DNA of 7,216 nt, from assembly GCA_016649585.1 (NCBI GenBank), contig JAENXH010000063.1:1-7216 (forward strand), given 5' to 3'. The notes beneath the pieces were generated by a model. The model saw nothing but the letters and a program-made list of their open reading frames with translations. It made no database searches and was not told the DNA's origin. Below, piece by piece: positions 1 through 6,395 of the stretch. The DNA comes from Methanosarcinales archaeon. Lineage in GTDB: Archaea > Halobacteriota > Syntropharchaeia > Alkanophagales > Methanospirareceae. The stretch's first letter is position 1. Each line of letters begins with the position of its first letter. The translations under genes and the position numbers were made by a program.

Positions 1-365
1 TCTCTCGTTTCTAATCAACAGGTTCAATACTAAAATGAGGAGATGGTCTTCGGAACTACCCCGTTTCGGAAGTACTGATCTTGAGCAAATTTGTGTTGTT
101 GGTAGGTTTAGTGCACGAAAAGGAAGTTTAGACTCGACGAAGTAATATTAATACGGACTATATATAACCACATACAATTTATTTTATTCTTGTATTTGGA
201 GTATAACTTCCTCTTTTGTTCTTTAGTTAGCATGGAAAGAATAGAGAAAGTCTTGACTTAAAGCATCATTTTCACCATATAGACGGAATACCGAGTTGCT
301 CTCCGGTCATACTCGATAATGTTTTGTATGCGCCCTCGACAATGTTCACAGACGAGTGTTTAAAA
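1..365. other. Gene-poor flank downstream of gyrA
   Basis: No gene can be supported here. The only open stretch is a plus-strand frame entering at base 2 and closing at a TAA at 143-145 (47 codons, internal ATG at 35). It could be the 3' end of a gene starting outside the window, but its peptide matches no family I recognise and it may be chance. A TATA-like stretch lies at 157-169 and can be read on either strand. A T-rich tract at about 177-197 could terminate plus-strand transcription arriving from upstream. On the minus strand only a short T4 run (plus-strand 362-365) directly follows the gyrA stop, and I see no hairpin. An imperfect 12-base direct repeat sits at 312-323 and 335-346. Confidence 0.5.
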
Positions 366-2858
366 CTAAACCACGTCCACCGCTACTATTCGCTCACCAG
401 CCTTCACCTTCATCAACCGTACACCCTGCGTGTTCCTACCTTGAACGGAAATTTTTTTCACCGCAGTCTTGGTCACCATATTATCAGAAGTAGCAATCAT
501 CAATTCGTCATCATTCTTTACTTGCTTGATACACACTACGTTTCCGTTTCGTTCTGCACCTCTAATGCTAATCACGCCTTTGCCACCCCGGTGTGTTTCG
601 CGATAAGCATCCAGTTTCGTTCTTTTTCCATAACCTTTCTCCGTTATCGTAACGAGTCTTGAATCACTCAAACTCAAGTCCACAGCCTCTATACTTGCTA
701 TCTCATCCCCCGGGTCCAATCTCATCCCCCGTACTCCAGCCGCATATCTGCCCATCTCCCGCAATTCATCTTCCTGGAACAAGATCGCCTTGCCTTTCTT
801 CGAACTCAGGATTATACCCGTTTGCTCGCCACCGGATATTAGCGTCACATCGGCTAACACGTCGTCTTTGCGTCGATCAACCCTAACGGCGACGATGCCC
901 GTAACGCGTATAGCCTTCAGATTCGCGAGTGCGCTTCTCTTTACCACGCCTCGTTTTGTAGCGAAAACGATAAACGCGTTTTCTATAGCACTATCCACAG
1001 CCTCAGGTATAGCAAGAGCAGATACAATTTTTTCCTTCTCTTCTATGGCTGCGCTCAGCCCGTGAAGATTCACCAGTGGTTTCCCTTTCGCATGTCTGCT
1101 CGTTGGAATGATTTCGTAGGTCTTCACCTGGTATGCCCTGCCATATTCGGTAAGCAGAATCAGACGTTCCCTTGTAGATGCACGTATGAAATTAACGACA
1201 ACATCGTCTTCTCTCTTATCTATCACGGCTATTCCCTTTCCACCACGCAGCTGCCCTTTAAAAATATCCGCGGATAATCGTTTCACATAATCACGATATG
1301 TTAAAAAGAGGATTACTTCCGCCTCTTCTATAAAATCTCGCTCGCTTAACGCCACCATCTCCTCTATGTCTGTCCTTCTCGCATCGCCATACTTCTCCTT
1401 CAGCTCTATCAGCTCTTCTTTTATAACGCCAAATATGCGGGCCTCACTCGCTAATATCTCCTTTAACCACGTTATTTTTGTTTCCAGCTCTGCCCGTTCG
1501 GTCTCTATTTTGTCACGCTCTAAGGCACTCAATCGCGAAAGCCGCATATCCAGTATCTCTTTCGCCTGCTCCTCACTCAGCTCAAATTGCTCGATCAGAG
1601 CGGATTTAGCAGTTTTACTATCGCTTGACGCTTTTATGAGCCTTATCACCTCGTCTATGTTTGCTATTGCGATGATCAAGCCCTCTAATATGTGTCTCCG
1701 CTTCTCAGCACGCTCTAATTCGTAGTGCAGCCTACGGATCGTTACTTCTTTCCTGTGCTTTATGTAGCATTCAATGAGCTCCTTGAGCGTTAATACGCGT
1801 GGCTCGCCATCTATGAGTGCGAGATTGATCACACCAAACGTGGTTTCCAATTGTGTGTGCTTATAAAGCTTGTTTAAAATGATAGGGGCATTAGCGCCCG
1901 TTCTCAAGGTTATGACAATCCGCATTCCCTTGCGATCCGATTCGTCTCGTAACCCTGCAATGTTGTCCACCTTGTATTTCCGGACGTACTCCGCAATCTC
2001 TTCCATCAGTTTGCTCTTGTTTACCTGGTATGGGATCTCCTTTATGATGATTTGCTCTCTTTTAGCCGTTTGTTCTATATCTGCCTTTGCTCGTATCCTT
2101 ATGCTGCCTCTACCAGTCTCATACGCCCGTTTTATTCCTTCATAGCCCGAAATTATGCCGCCCGTGGGAAAATCAGGAGCCGTTATTATGTGCATCAACT
2201 CGCCAATACTCACGTCTGGCTCGTCTATCACTCTTATTACGCCCTCCACCACCTCATTTAAATTATGTGGAGGCATGTTCGTAGCCATACCAACAGCAAT
2301 ACCGGAAGAGCCGTTTATCAAAAGGTTAGGCAACTTTGCGGGTAAAATCTGCGGCTCTTTCATTGTATTATCAAAATTAGGGCTCCAGGCGACGGTATCT
2401 TTATCAAGGTCAATCAGTAGCTCTTCAGCTATCTTTGACAGCCTCGCTTCGGTATATCGCATTGCAGCAGCGGAATCTCCGTCTACGCTGCCGAAATTAC
2501 CCTGGCCGTCTACCAATGGGTATCGGTAAGAGAAATCCTGCGCCATTCTCACCATAGTATCGTAAATGGCGACGTCACCGTGAGGGTGGTATTTACCCAT
2601 GACATCTCCCACTATCCTCGCGGATTTCTTATGTGATCTATTATGTGCGACACCAAGCTCATGCATGCCGTATAATATACGGCGATGCACCGGTTTTAGT
2701 CCATCACGAGCGTCAGGAAGAGCCCTTCCTACAATTACACTCATCGCGTAGTCTATATACGAGCTCTTCATCTCGTCTTCAACGCTGACTTCTATGACAC
2801 GCTCACGCTCTTCAACTTGTTCCTCGTTTAACTCTCGCTCGTTATCATCAATAGCCAT
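366..2858 (-). CDS. gyrA: DNA gyrase subunit A
   Basis: This is the breakage-reunion subunit of the type IIA topoisomerase that, with GyrB, introduces negative supercoils into DNA using ATP. The 830 residues match the usual gyrase A length in order. The N-terminal topoisomerase core has the ALPDARDGLKPVHRR signature near residues 47-60. The catalytic tyrosine is Tyr135 in AAMRYTEARL. A tower and coiled-coil region rich in Glu, Lys and Arg covers about 365-500. A C-terminal beta-pinwheel begins with the GyrA box QLRGGKG at 536-542, followed by repeats such as HRGGKG near 756-761. The box has Leu where Arg or Lys is usual. The residue matching E. coli Ser83 is Val96, while Asp100 matches Asp87. 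The start at 2858 leaves a charged N-terminal extension of roughly ten residues before the conserved core; the next Met (residue 30) would cut into conserved sequence. There is no Shine-Dalgarno site just upstream, so initiation may be SD-independent. The gene is divergent from dnaK and gyrB is not in the window. The stop is TAG. Confidence 0.97.
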   Translation of the reverse strand: MAIDDNERELNEEQVEERERVIEVSVEDEMKSSYIDYAMSVIVGRALPDARDGLKPVHRRILYGMHELGVAHNRSHKKSARIVGDVMGKYHPHGDVAIYDTMVRMAQDFSYRYPLVDGQGNFGSVDGDSAAAMRYTEARLSKIAEELLIDLDKDTVAWSPNFDNTMKEPQILPAKLPNLLINGSSGIAVGMATNMPPHNLNEVVEGVIRVIDEPDVSIGELMHIITAPDFPTGGIISGYEGIKRAYETGRGSIRIRAKADIEQTAKREQIIIKEIPYQVNKSKLMEEIAEYVRKYKVDNIAGLRDESDRKGMRIVITLRTGANAPIILNKLYKHTQLETTFGVINLALIDGEPRVLTLKELIECYIKHRKEVTIRRLHYELERAEKRRHILEGLIIAIANIDEVIRLIKASSDSKTAKSALIEQFELSEEQAKEILDMRLSRLSALERDKIETERAELETKITWLKEILASEARIFGVIKEELIELKEKYGDARRTDIEEMVALSERDFIEEAEVILFLTYRDYVKRLSADIFKGQLRGGKGIAVIDKREDDVVVNFIRASTRERLILLTEYGRAYQVKTYEIIPTSRHAKGKPLVNLHGLSAAIEEKEKIVSALAIPEAVDSAIENAFIVFATKRGVVKRSALANLKAIRVTGIVAVRVDRRKDDVLADVTLISGGEQTGIILSSKKGKAILFQEDELREMGRYAAGVRGMRLDPGDEIASIEAVDLSLSDSRLVTITEKGYGKRTKLDAYRETHRGGKGVISIRGAERNGNVVCIKQVKNDDELMIATSDNMVTKTAVKKISVQGRNTQGVRLMKVKAGERIVAVDVV

Positions 2859-2915
2859 AGTTAGAATTATAGCGTTGAACGTAATAAAGAGTTACGGTTA
2901 TGATTGTAACTGATT

Positions 2916-2923
2916 GATATAAA
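2916..2923 (-). promoter_or_regulatory. Putative TATA box of gyrA
   Basis: Read on the minus strand this is TTTATATC, close to the archaeal TATA consensus. A start site about 25 bases downstream would fall near 2893, leaving a leader of roughly 35 bases before the gyrA ATG. That leader has no GGAGG-like site. The call rests on motif and spacing only. Confidence 0.45.
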
Positions 2924-2954
2924 CAGAGTTGATGTGATGGCCATAAAATAGAAA

Positions 2955-3035
2955 TTAGAACAGGACGTTAGCAACTAAAACCGCTGCGGTAATCAGGAGG
3001 ATAAGGATGCCCCAAAACCAACCGCCTGTAAACTT
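2955..3035 (-). other. Startless frame encoding a membrane-helix-like peptide
   Basis: On the minus strand, 26 sense codons lie between a stop at 3036-3038 and a TAA at 2955-2957. They read KFTGGWFWGILILL followed by ITAAVLVANVLF, which looks like an aromatic interface segment running into a single hydrophobic transmembrane helix. No ATG, GTG or TTG is in frame, and no ATG occurs on this strand in the bases just upstream. A TATA-like sequence (CATATAAAAG on the minus strand) overlaps its 5' end. It could be the C-terminal remnant of a small membrane protein whose front was lost, or a chance hydrophobic frame. I cannot assign a family. The dnaK promoter overlaps it on the opposite strand. Confidence 0.25.
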
Positions 3036-3041
3036 TTATAT
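3034..3041 (+). promoter_or_regulatory. Putative TATA box of dnaK
   Basis: TTTTATAT, preceded by the A-containing stretch GTAAAC that could act as a BRE-like element, fits an archaeal core promoter. Transcription would begin near 3060, giving a leader of about 30 bases that contains the GGAGG site. Spacing to the gene is as expected for a TBP/TFB promoter. The same bases read as a TATA element on the minus strand. Confidence 0.6.
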
Positions 3042-3081
3042 GGAATAAAGGCGATAGTGTTTATTAGATATAATGGTTTAT

Positions 3082-3086
3082 GGAGG
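3082..3086 (+). promoter_or_regulatory. Shine-Dalgarno site fixing the dnaK start
   Basis: GGAGG lies seven bases before the ATG at 3094, which supports that start. An earlier in-frame ATG at 3073 is closed by TAA at 3088-3090 after five codons (MVYGG), so it cannot extend DnaK. The mini-frame spans the ribosome site and ends three bases before the real ATG. Confidence 0.7.
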
Positions 3087-3093
3087 CTAAGAA

Positions 3094-4938
3094 ATGACCA
3101 AAACAATAGGTATAGATGTTGGAACGAGCAATTCGGCTGCGGCTGCGTTGATAGGTGGTAAGTCCACGATTATACCAAGTGCTGAAGGGACAAGCCTTGG
3201 CGGTAAAGCGTTCCCTTCGTATGTGGCGTTTACGAAGGATGGACAGAGGCTGGTTGGCGAACCTGCGAAGAGACAAGCGGTGTCCAATCCAGAAGGCACG
3301 ATAACGGCAATTAAACGGAAGATGGGAACCGATTATAAGGCGAAGGTTCATGGCAAGGAGTACACGCCGCAGCAGATAACTGCGTTTATGCTTCAGAAGA
3401 TAAAAACAGATGCAGAAGCATTTTTGGGCGATAAAGTTGACAAAGCGGTCTTAACAGTGCCGGCATACTTCAATGACAATCAGAGAACTGCAACGAAGGA
3501 CGCAGGTCAGATTGCTGGCTTGGAAGTCGTTAGAATAATTAATGAACCCACTGCTGCAGCACTTGCTTATGGGATTGATAAAACAGAGAAGGAGCAGAAG
3601 ATTTTGGTATTCGATTTCGGCGGTGGCACACTGGACGTAACGATAATGGAGTTCAGCGAAGGCGTATTCGAGGTTATATCCACGAGTGGTGACACACAAC
3701 TGGGCGGAACGGATATGGATACGGCAATCGTTGATTACGTAGCAGAGCAATTCAAGAAGGAATCGGGGATAGACGTGCGGAATGATAAGATGGCGTTGCA
3801 GAGGTTACGGGAGGCAGGTGAGAAAGCGAAGATAGAGCTATCTAATGTGCTCGAGACCGATATAAACTTGCCTTTCATTACTGCGGATGCATCGGGACCG
3901 AAACATCTCGTCATGAAACTTACGAGGGCAAAACTGGAGGAACTCGTGCGTCCAATAGTTGAAAAATGTAAGGGCTCAGTAGAGCTGGTATTAAAGGATG
4001 CTAAACTCACACCTCGCGATATCAACAAAATAATATTCGTTGGCGGACCGACGAGAATGCCGATTGTCCAGAAATTCGTTGAGGATTACGTGGGTGCACA
4101 GGGCGAGCGTGGTGTTGATCCGATGGAATGCGTGGCAATGGGTGCTGCAATACAAGCAGGTGTATTAACCGGAGAGGTTAAGGATGTGGTGCTTCTGGAT
4201 GTCACTCCGCTTTCATTGGGCATTGAGACGCTGGGCGGCGTTTTTACCAAATTAATCGAGCGGAATACCACGATACCCACGAAGAAGAGCGAGATATTTT
4301 CCACTGCGGCAGATAGTCAAACGAGTGTTGAGATCAATGTGCTCCAAGGTGAGCGAGAATTCGCACGGGATAACACCAGCCTGGGCAGATTTCATCTGAT
4401 GGGCATTCCGCCATCGCCACGGGGCGTGCCTCAAATTGACGTGACCTTCGATATTGATTCGAATGGCATATTGGACGTCACTGCGAAGGACCTGGGTACG
4501 GGAAAGCAACAGGCGATCACGATCACTGCGTCAACCAAACTCTCGCAAAGCGAGATAGATAGGATGATGGAGGACGCAAAGCGATTTGAAGAGGCGGATA
4601 AGAAACGTCGTGAGATTGTGGAAACGAAGAATCAAGCAGAGAGTCTTATTTATACAACCGAAAAGTCTATCACGGATTTGGCTGATAAGGTCACGAGCGA
4701 CGAACGAACGAAGATCATGGCAATCATAGAACGACTCAGAGAGACGATAAAGACCGAAGACGTCCATAAGATGCGGGCTGAGATGGAAGAGCTGACACGT
4801 GCATTCCATGACATTTCAATGCGCACCTATCAAAAAGCGGGAGCGCAGTATCAGCAGCAACAAGCAGGTGGTCCACAGGAAGAACCGCAGCAGGGGCCAG
4901 TGGATGCGGAATATAAGGTGGTGGATGAGGAGGAATAA
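3094..4938 (+). CDS. dnaK: Molecular chaperone DnaK (Hsp70)
   Basis: This is a cytoplasmic ATP-dependent chaperone that binds exposed hydrophobic peptides and cycles with DnaJ and GrpE. The 614 residues carry the full Hsp70 plan. The ATPase domain (about 1-363) has phosphate loop IGIDVGTSNS (5-14), Lys74 in AIKRKMG, Glu151 in NEPTAAA, the VFDFGGGTLDVTI signature (172-184), the GDTQLGG phosphoacceptor loop with Thr201, and IIFVGGPTRMP (313-323). The interdomain linker is VVLLDVTPLSLGIE near 365-378. The beta-sandwich substrate domain runs to about residue 480 and is followed by a helical lid. The end is a Gln/Pro-rich tail closing in VDAEYKVVDEEE. Between MGTDYK and the YTPQQ segment it lacks the roughly 23-residue insert of proteobacterial DnaK, so it is of the Gram-positive/archaeal type and close in length to the B. 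subtilis protein. The phosphate loop has Val and Ser where Leu and Thr are usual. No grpE lies next to it. A TATA box and a GGAGG site precede it. Confidence 0.97.
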   Translation: MTKTIGIDVGTSNSAAAALIGGKSTIIPSAEGTSLGGKAFPSYVAFTKDGQRLVGEPAKRQAVSNPEGTITAIKRKMGTDYKAKVHGKEYTPQQITAFMLQKIKTDAEAFLGDKVDKAVLTVPAYFNDNQRTATKDAGQIAGLEVVRIINEPTAAALAYGIDKTEKEQKILVFDFGGGTLDVTIMEFSEGVFEVISTSGDTQLGGTDMDTAIVDYVAEQFKKESGIDVRNDKMALQRLREAGEKAKIELSNVLETDINLPFITADASGPKHLVMKLTRAKLEELVRPIVEKCKGSVELVLKDAKLTPRDINKIIFVGGPTRMPIVQKFVEDYVGAQGERGVDPMECVAMGAAIQAGVLTGEVKDVVLLDVTPLSLGIETLGGVFTKLIERNTTIPTKKSEIFSTAADSQTSVEINVLQGEREFARDNTSLGRFHLMGIPPSPRGVPQIDVTFDIDSNGILDVTAKDLGTGKQQAITITASTKLSQSEIDRMMEDAKRFEEADKKRREIVETKNQAESLIYTTEKSITDLADKVTSDERTKIMAIIERLRETIKTEDVHKMRAEMEELTRAFHDISMRTYQKAGAQYQQQQAGGPQEEPQQGPVDAEYKVVDEEE

Positions 4939-5168
4939 AGGATCGTATAGTCATTCATGATGAAGATGCATGATACAAGTACAGCCAATAGCCATGGAGG
5001 GAACAATCCCGCTACTATCTATAGAGGATTTTGCAAAACCACCGAAAACATCGAAAAACATCCCAAAAGCATATAAATGATGGAACGGAAAGAGGAGTAA
5101 ATCAAAATTCTCTTAAGTCATTATTTCACGATAGGGCTTATAAAACGTTCGCATATTATAAATTTACG
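4939..5168. other. Convergent spacer between dnaK and dnaJ
   Basis: Transcripts of dnaK (rightward) and dnaJ (leftward) both end in or across this 230-base A/T-rich stretch. I see no strong hairpin and no T run longer than four on the plus strand, so terminators cannot be placed. TATA-like words occur at 5069-5077, 5139-5147 and about 5153-5164 but have no convincing gene after them. A short near-duplication, CGAAAACAT then CGAAAAACAT, occurs around 5042-5061. Confidence 0.4.
4970..5080 (+). CDS. Possible 36-residue small ORF after dnaK
   Basis: This frame runs from ATG to TGA in the dnaK-dnaJ spacer, beginning 31 bases after the dnaK stop. An internal ATG at 4994 gives a 28-residue version, MEGTIPLLSIEDF followed by AKPPKTSKNIPKAYK. 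The composition is protein-like, with a short hydrophobic/acidic front and a basic Lys/Pro-rich tail, but I recognise no family. No strong ribosome site precedes either start. A different frame over the same bases (4957-5076) is also open, which weakens the case. If real it would probably be co-transcribed with dnaK. It could also be a remnant or chance. Confidence 0.18.
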   Translation: MIQVQPIAMEGTIPLLSIEDFAKPPKTSKNIPKAYK

Positions 5169-6305
5169 CTACACACCACCAAACGCCTCCCGTAACAGTT
5201 CCTTCTGTTTCTCCGTAAGATTCCGCGGCGTTTGCACGATTGCTTCTATGAACAGATTACCTTTACCACCCCCGAATCGCGGCATCCCCAGCCCCTGTAA
5301 GCGGAATTTAGTATGCGTCTGCGTCTCTGCCGGAATGGTTACCTTCACTTGCTTACCCTCTATCGTCGTTACCGTCTCTTCACCACCTAAAGCAGCCTGA
5401 ACGAAGCTTACCGACACAGTCATAAAAAGATCGTCCTTGCGCCGTTCAAATATACGATGTGGTAACACGTTTATTACCACATGCAGATCTCCCGGTTCTC
5501 CACCGATCATGGATTCCGAGGGTCTTCCCGCTTTTGGGATCTTTATCTCATAGCCAGTAGGAACCCCTTTCTTAATCTTTAGTGCGATCTTTGTTCGCTT
5601 TAATACCCTGCCCCGTCCTCCGCAGACGCTGCAAAGATCAACAGCAGCTCTTCCCGTGCCGTGACATTGAGGGCAGACCGCAGTTTGCATTATACGAGCA
5701 CCACCACGTGTTTGCACTGTCCTTACCTGACCTGCACCTTTGCAAGAGGGGCACGCTTCTGATTTACCGGAACGAGAGCCTGTGCCGCCACACGCCTTAC
5801 ATACGCGAGCCATCGGGACTTCAATCTTCTTCTCCACACCACGAGCTGATTCTTCAAGCGTGATGTCCAACTGTAACCGGACGTCAGCACCTCGAACTGG
5901 TTTCTCGATACCTTCTCGTGCCCCAAAGAGCGTGTCGAAGATTCCGCCTCGACTTGAAAAACCAGGACTTGCCGCCGAGCCGAAGAACGTTTCGAATATC
6001 GCGCTACCAAAGATGTCCTCAACGTCCCGGTAATGCGTAAAGTGAGTCCAATCGAAACCGCCAGGCCCAAAGGTCTCATCCACTACCCGTTCTCCGATCT
6101 GATCGTACTTCGCTCGTTTATCCTTGTCAATCAGCACTTCGTACGCCTCGGAAATCTCCTTGAACTTCTCTTCCGCCTCTTTCTTATCTCCTTTATAAAT
6201 ATCAGGGTGATATTGCTTTGCCAATCTCCGATACGCTTTCTTTATCTCTGCCTCTTTAGCGTCTTTACTAACGCCAAGTATCTCGTAATAATCTTTCTTT
6301 GGCAT
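5169..6305 (-). CDS. dnaJ: Chaperone protein DnaJ (Hsp40, type I)
   Basis: This co-chaperone delivers substrates to DnaK and stimulates its ATPase. From the chosen Met it is 378 residues, the usual DnaJ length. The J domain (about 4-70) starts KDYYEILGV and has the essential HPD at 33-35. A Phe-rich linker (about 78-130) holds the motifs DIFG, IFETFFG and IFDTLFG. The zinc domain (169-232) has four CxxCxGxG repeats: CKACGGTG, CPSCKGAG, CPQCHGTG and CSVCGGRG. Substrate-binding C-terminal domains follow, with the typical GEPGDLHVVINV and LGMPRFGGGKGNL. An in-frame ATG nine codons upstream (6332) would add CYELTYTR-like residues not found in DnaJ and would lie upstream of the start site predicted from the TATA-like element at about 6336-6346, so I chose 6305. 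There is no Shine-Dalgarno site, so a short leader or leaderless mRNA is likely. It is convergent with dnaK and divergent from the protease-like gene. The stop is TAG. Confidence 0.95.
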   Translation of the reverse strand: MPKKDYYEILGVSKDAKEAEIKKAYRRLAKQYHPDIYKGDKKEAEEKFKEISEAYEVLIDKDKRAKYDQIGERVVDETFGPGGFDWTHFTHYRDVEDIFGSAIFETFFGSAASPGFSSRGGIFDTLFGAREGIEKPVRGADVRLQLDITLEESARGVEKKIEVPMARVCKACGGTGSRSGKSEACPSCKGAGQVRTVQTRGGARIMQTAVCPQCHGTGRAAVDLCSVCGGRGRVLKRTKIALKIKKGVPTGYEIKIPKAGRPSESMIGGEPGDLHVVINVLPHRIFERRKDDLFMTVSVSFVQAALGGEETVTTIEGKQVKVTIPAETQTHTKFRLQGLGMPRFGGGKGNLFIEAIVQTPRNLTEKQKELLREAFGGV

Positions 6306-6317
6306 TCTTGTATATGT

Positions 6318-6353
6318 TAGTTCGTAGCACACATTAATTTATATTACGAACTA
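6318..6353. repeat. 9-bp inverted repeat around the divergent TATA element
   Basis: TAGTTCGTA at 6318-6326 is the exact reverse complement of TACGAACTA at 6345-6353, with an 18-base spacer. The arm centres are 27 bp apart, between two and three helical turns. The spacer holds the A/T-rich core TAATTTATAT. The position between dnaJ (minus) and the protease-like gene (plus) is where an operator for a dimeric or tetrameric regulator would sit. It could also form an RNA hairpin if transcribed. The repeat is directly seen; its regulatory role is inferred. Confidence 0.6.
6338..6344 (+). promoter_or_regulatory. Putative TATA box, divergent dnaJ / protease-like promoter
   Basis: TTTATAT on the plus strand would place a transcription start near 6365 for the protease-like gene, leaving about 30 bases of leader with a GAGGAG site. 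The surrounding TAATTTATATTA is nearly symmetric, so on the minus strand it reads TAATATAAATTA and could also serve dnaJ, with a start roughly 10-15 bases before its ATG at 6305. One element may therefore drive both genes. Confidence 0.5.
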
Positions 6354-6377
6354 CAACTAATATTGAAAAGAAGAAAA

Positions 6378-6384
6378 GAGGAGT
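6378..6384 (+). promoter_or_regulatory. Shine-Dalgarno-like site of the protease-like gene
   Basis: GAGGAGT lies in a purine-rich leader 11 bases before the ATG at 6396, a little farther than the ideal spacing. It supports this start, which also places the predicted catalytic Thr at residue 2. Confidence 0.5.
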
Positions 6385-6395
6385 AAAGAGATAAG

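Noticed and set aside
35..80. ATGAGGA and CTGA near the left edge as a possible C/D guide RNA
   Set aside because: The box C match is imperfect and internal boxes are missing, so the spacing alone is not evidence.
2155..2529. Plus-strand 124-codon frame inside gyrA
   Set aside because: It is antisense to the conserved gyrase core, has no promoter or ribosome site, and matches no family I know.
2980..2990. Short palindrome ACCGCTGCGGT upstream of dnaK
   Set aside because: The arms are only five bases, and one such match is expected by chance in a window of this size.
3007..3048. Plus-strand 13-codon frame (MPQNQPPVNFYME) with a perfect AGGAGG six bases upstream
   Set aside because: It overlaps the dnaK TATA box and would lie upstream of the predicted transcription start, and I recognise no family for the peptide. 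The ribosome-site match is probably chance.
3064..3351. Minus-strand 95-codon frame across the dnaK start
   Set aside because: It is the complement of strongly conserved dnaK coding sequence and its peptide has the Arg/Ser-rich look of a shadow frame.
4957..5000. ATGATGA resembling a box C of a C/D guide RNA
   Set aside because: No CTGA box D follows at a suitable distance and no box C'/D' pair is present.
6306..6332. Upstream in-frame ATG as an alternative dnaJ start
   Set aside because: It adds nine residues absent from DnaJ proteins and would precede the transcription start expected from the TATA element.
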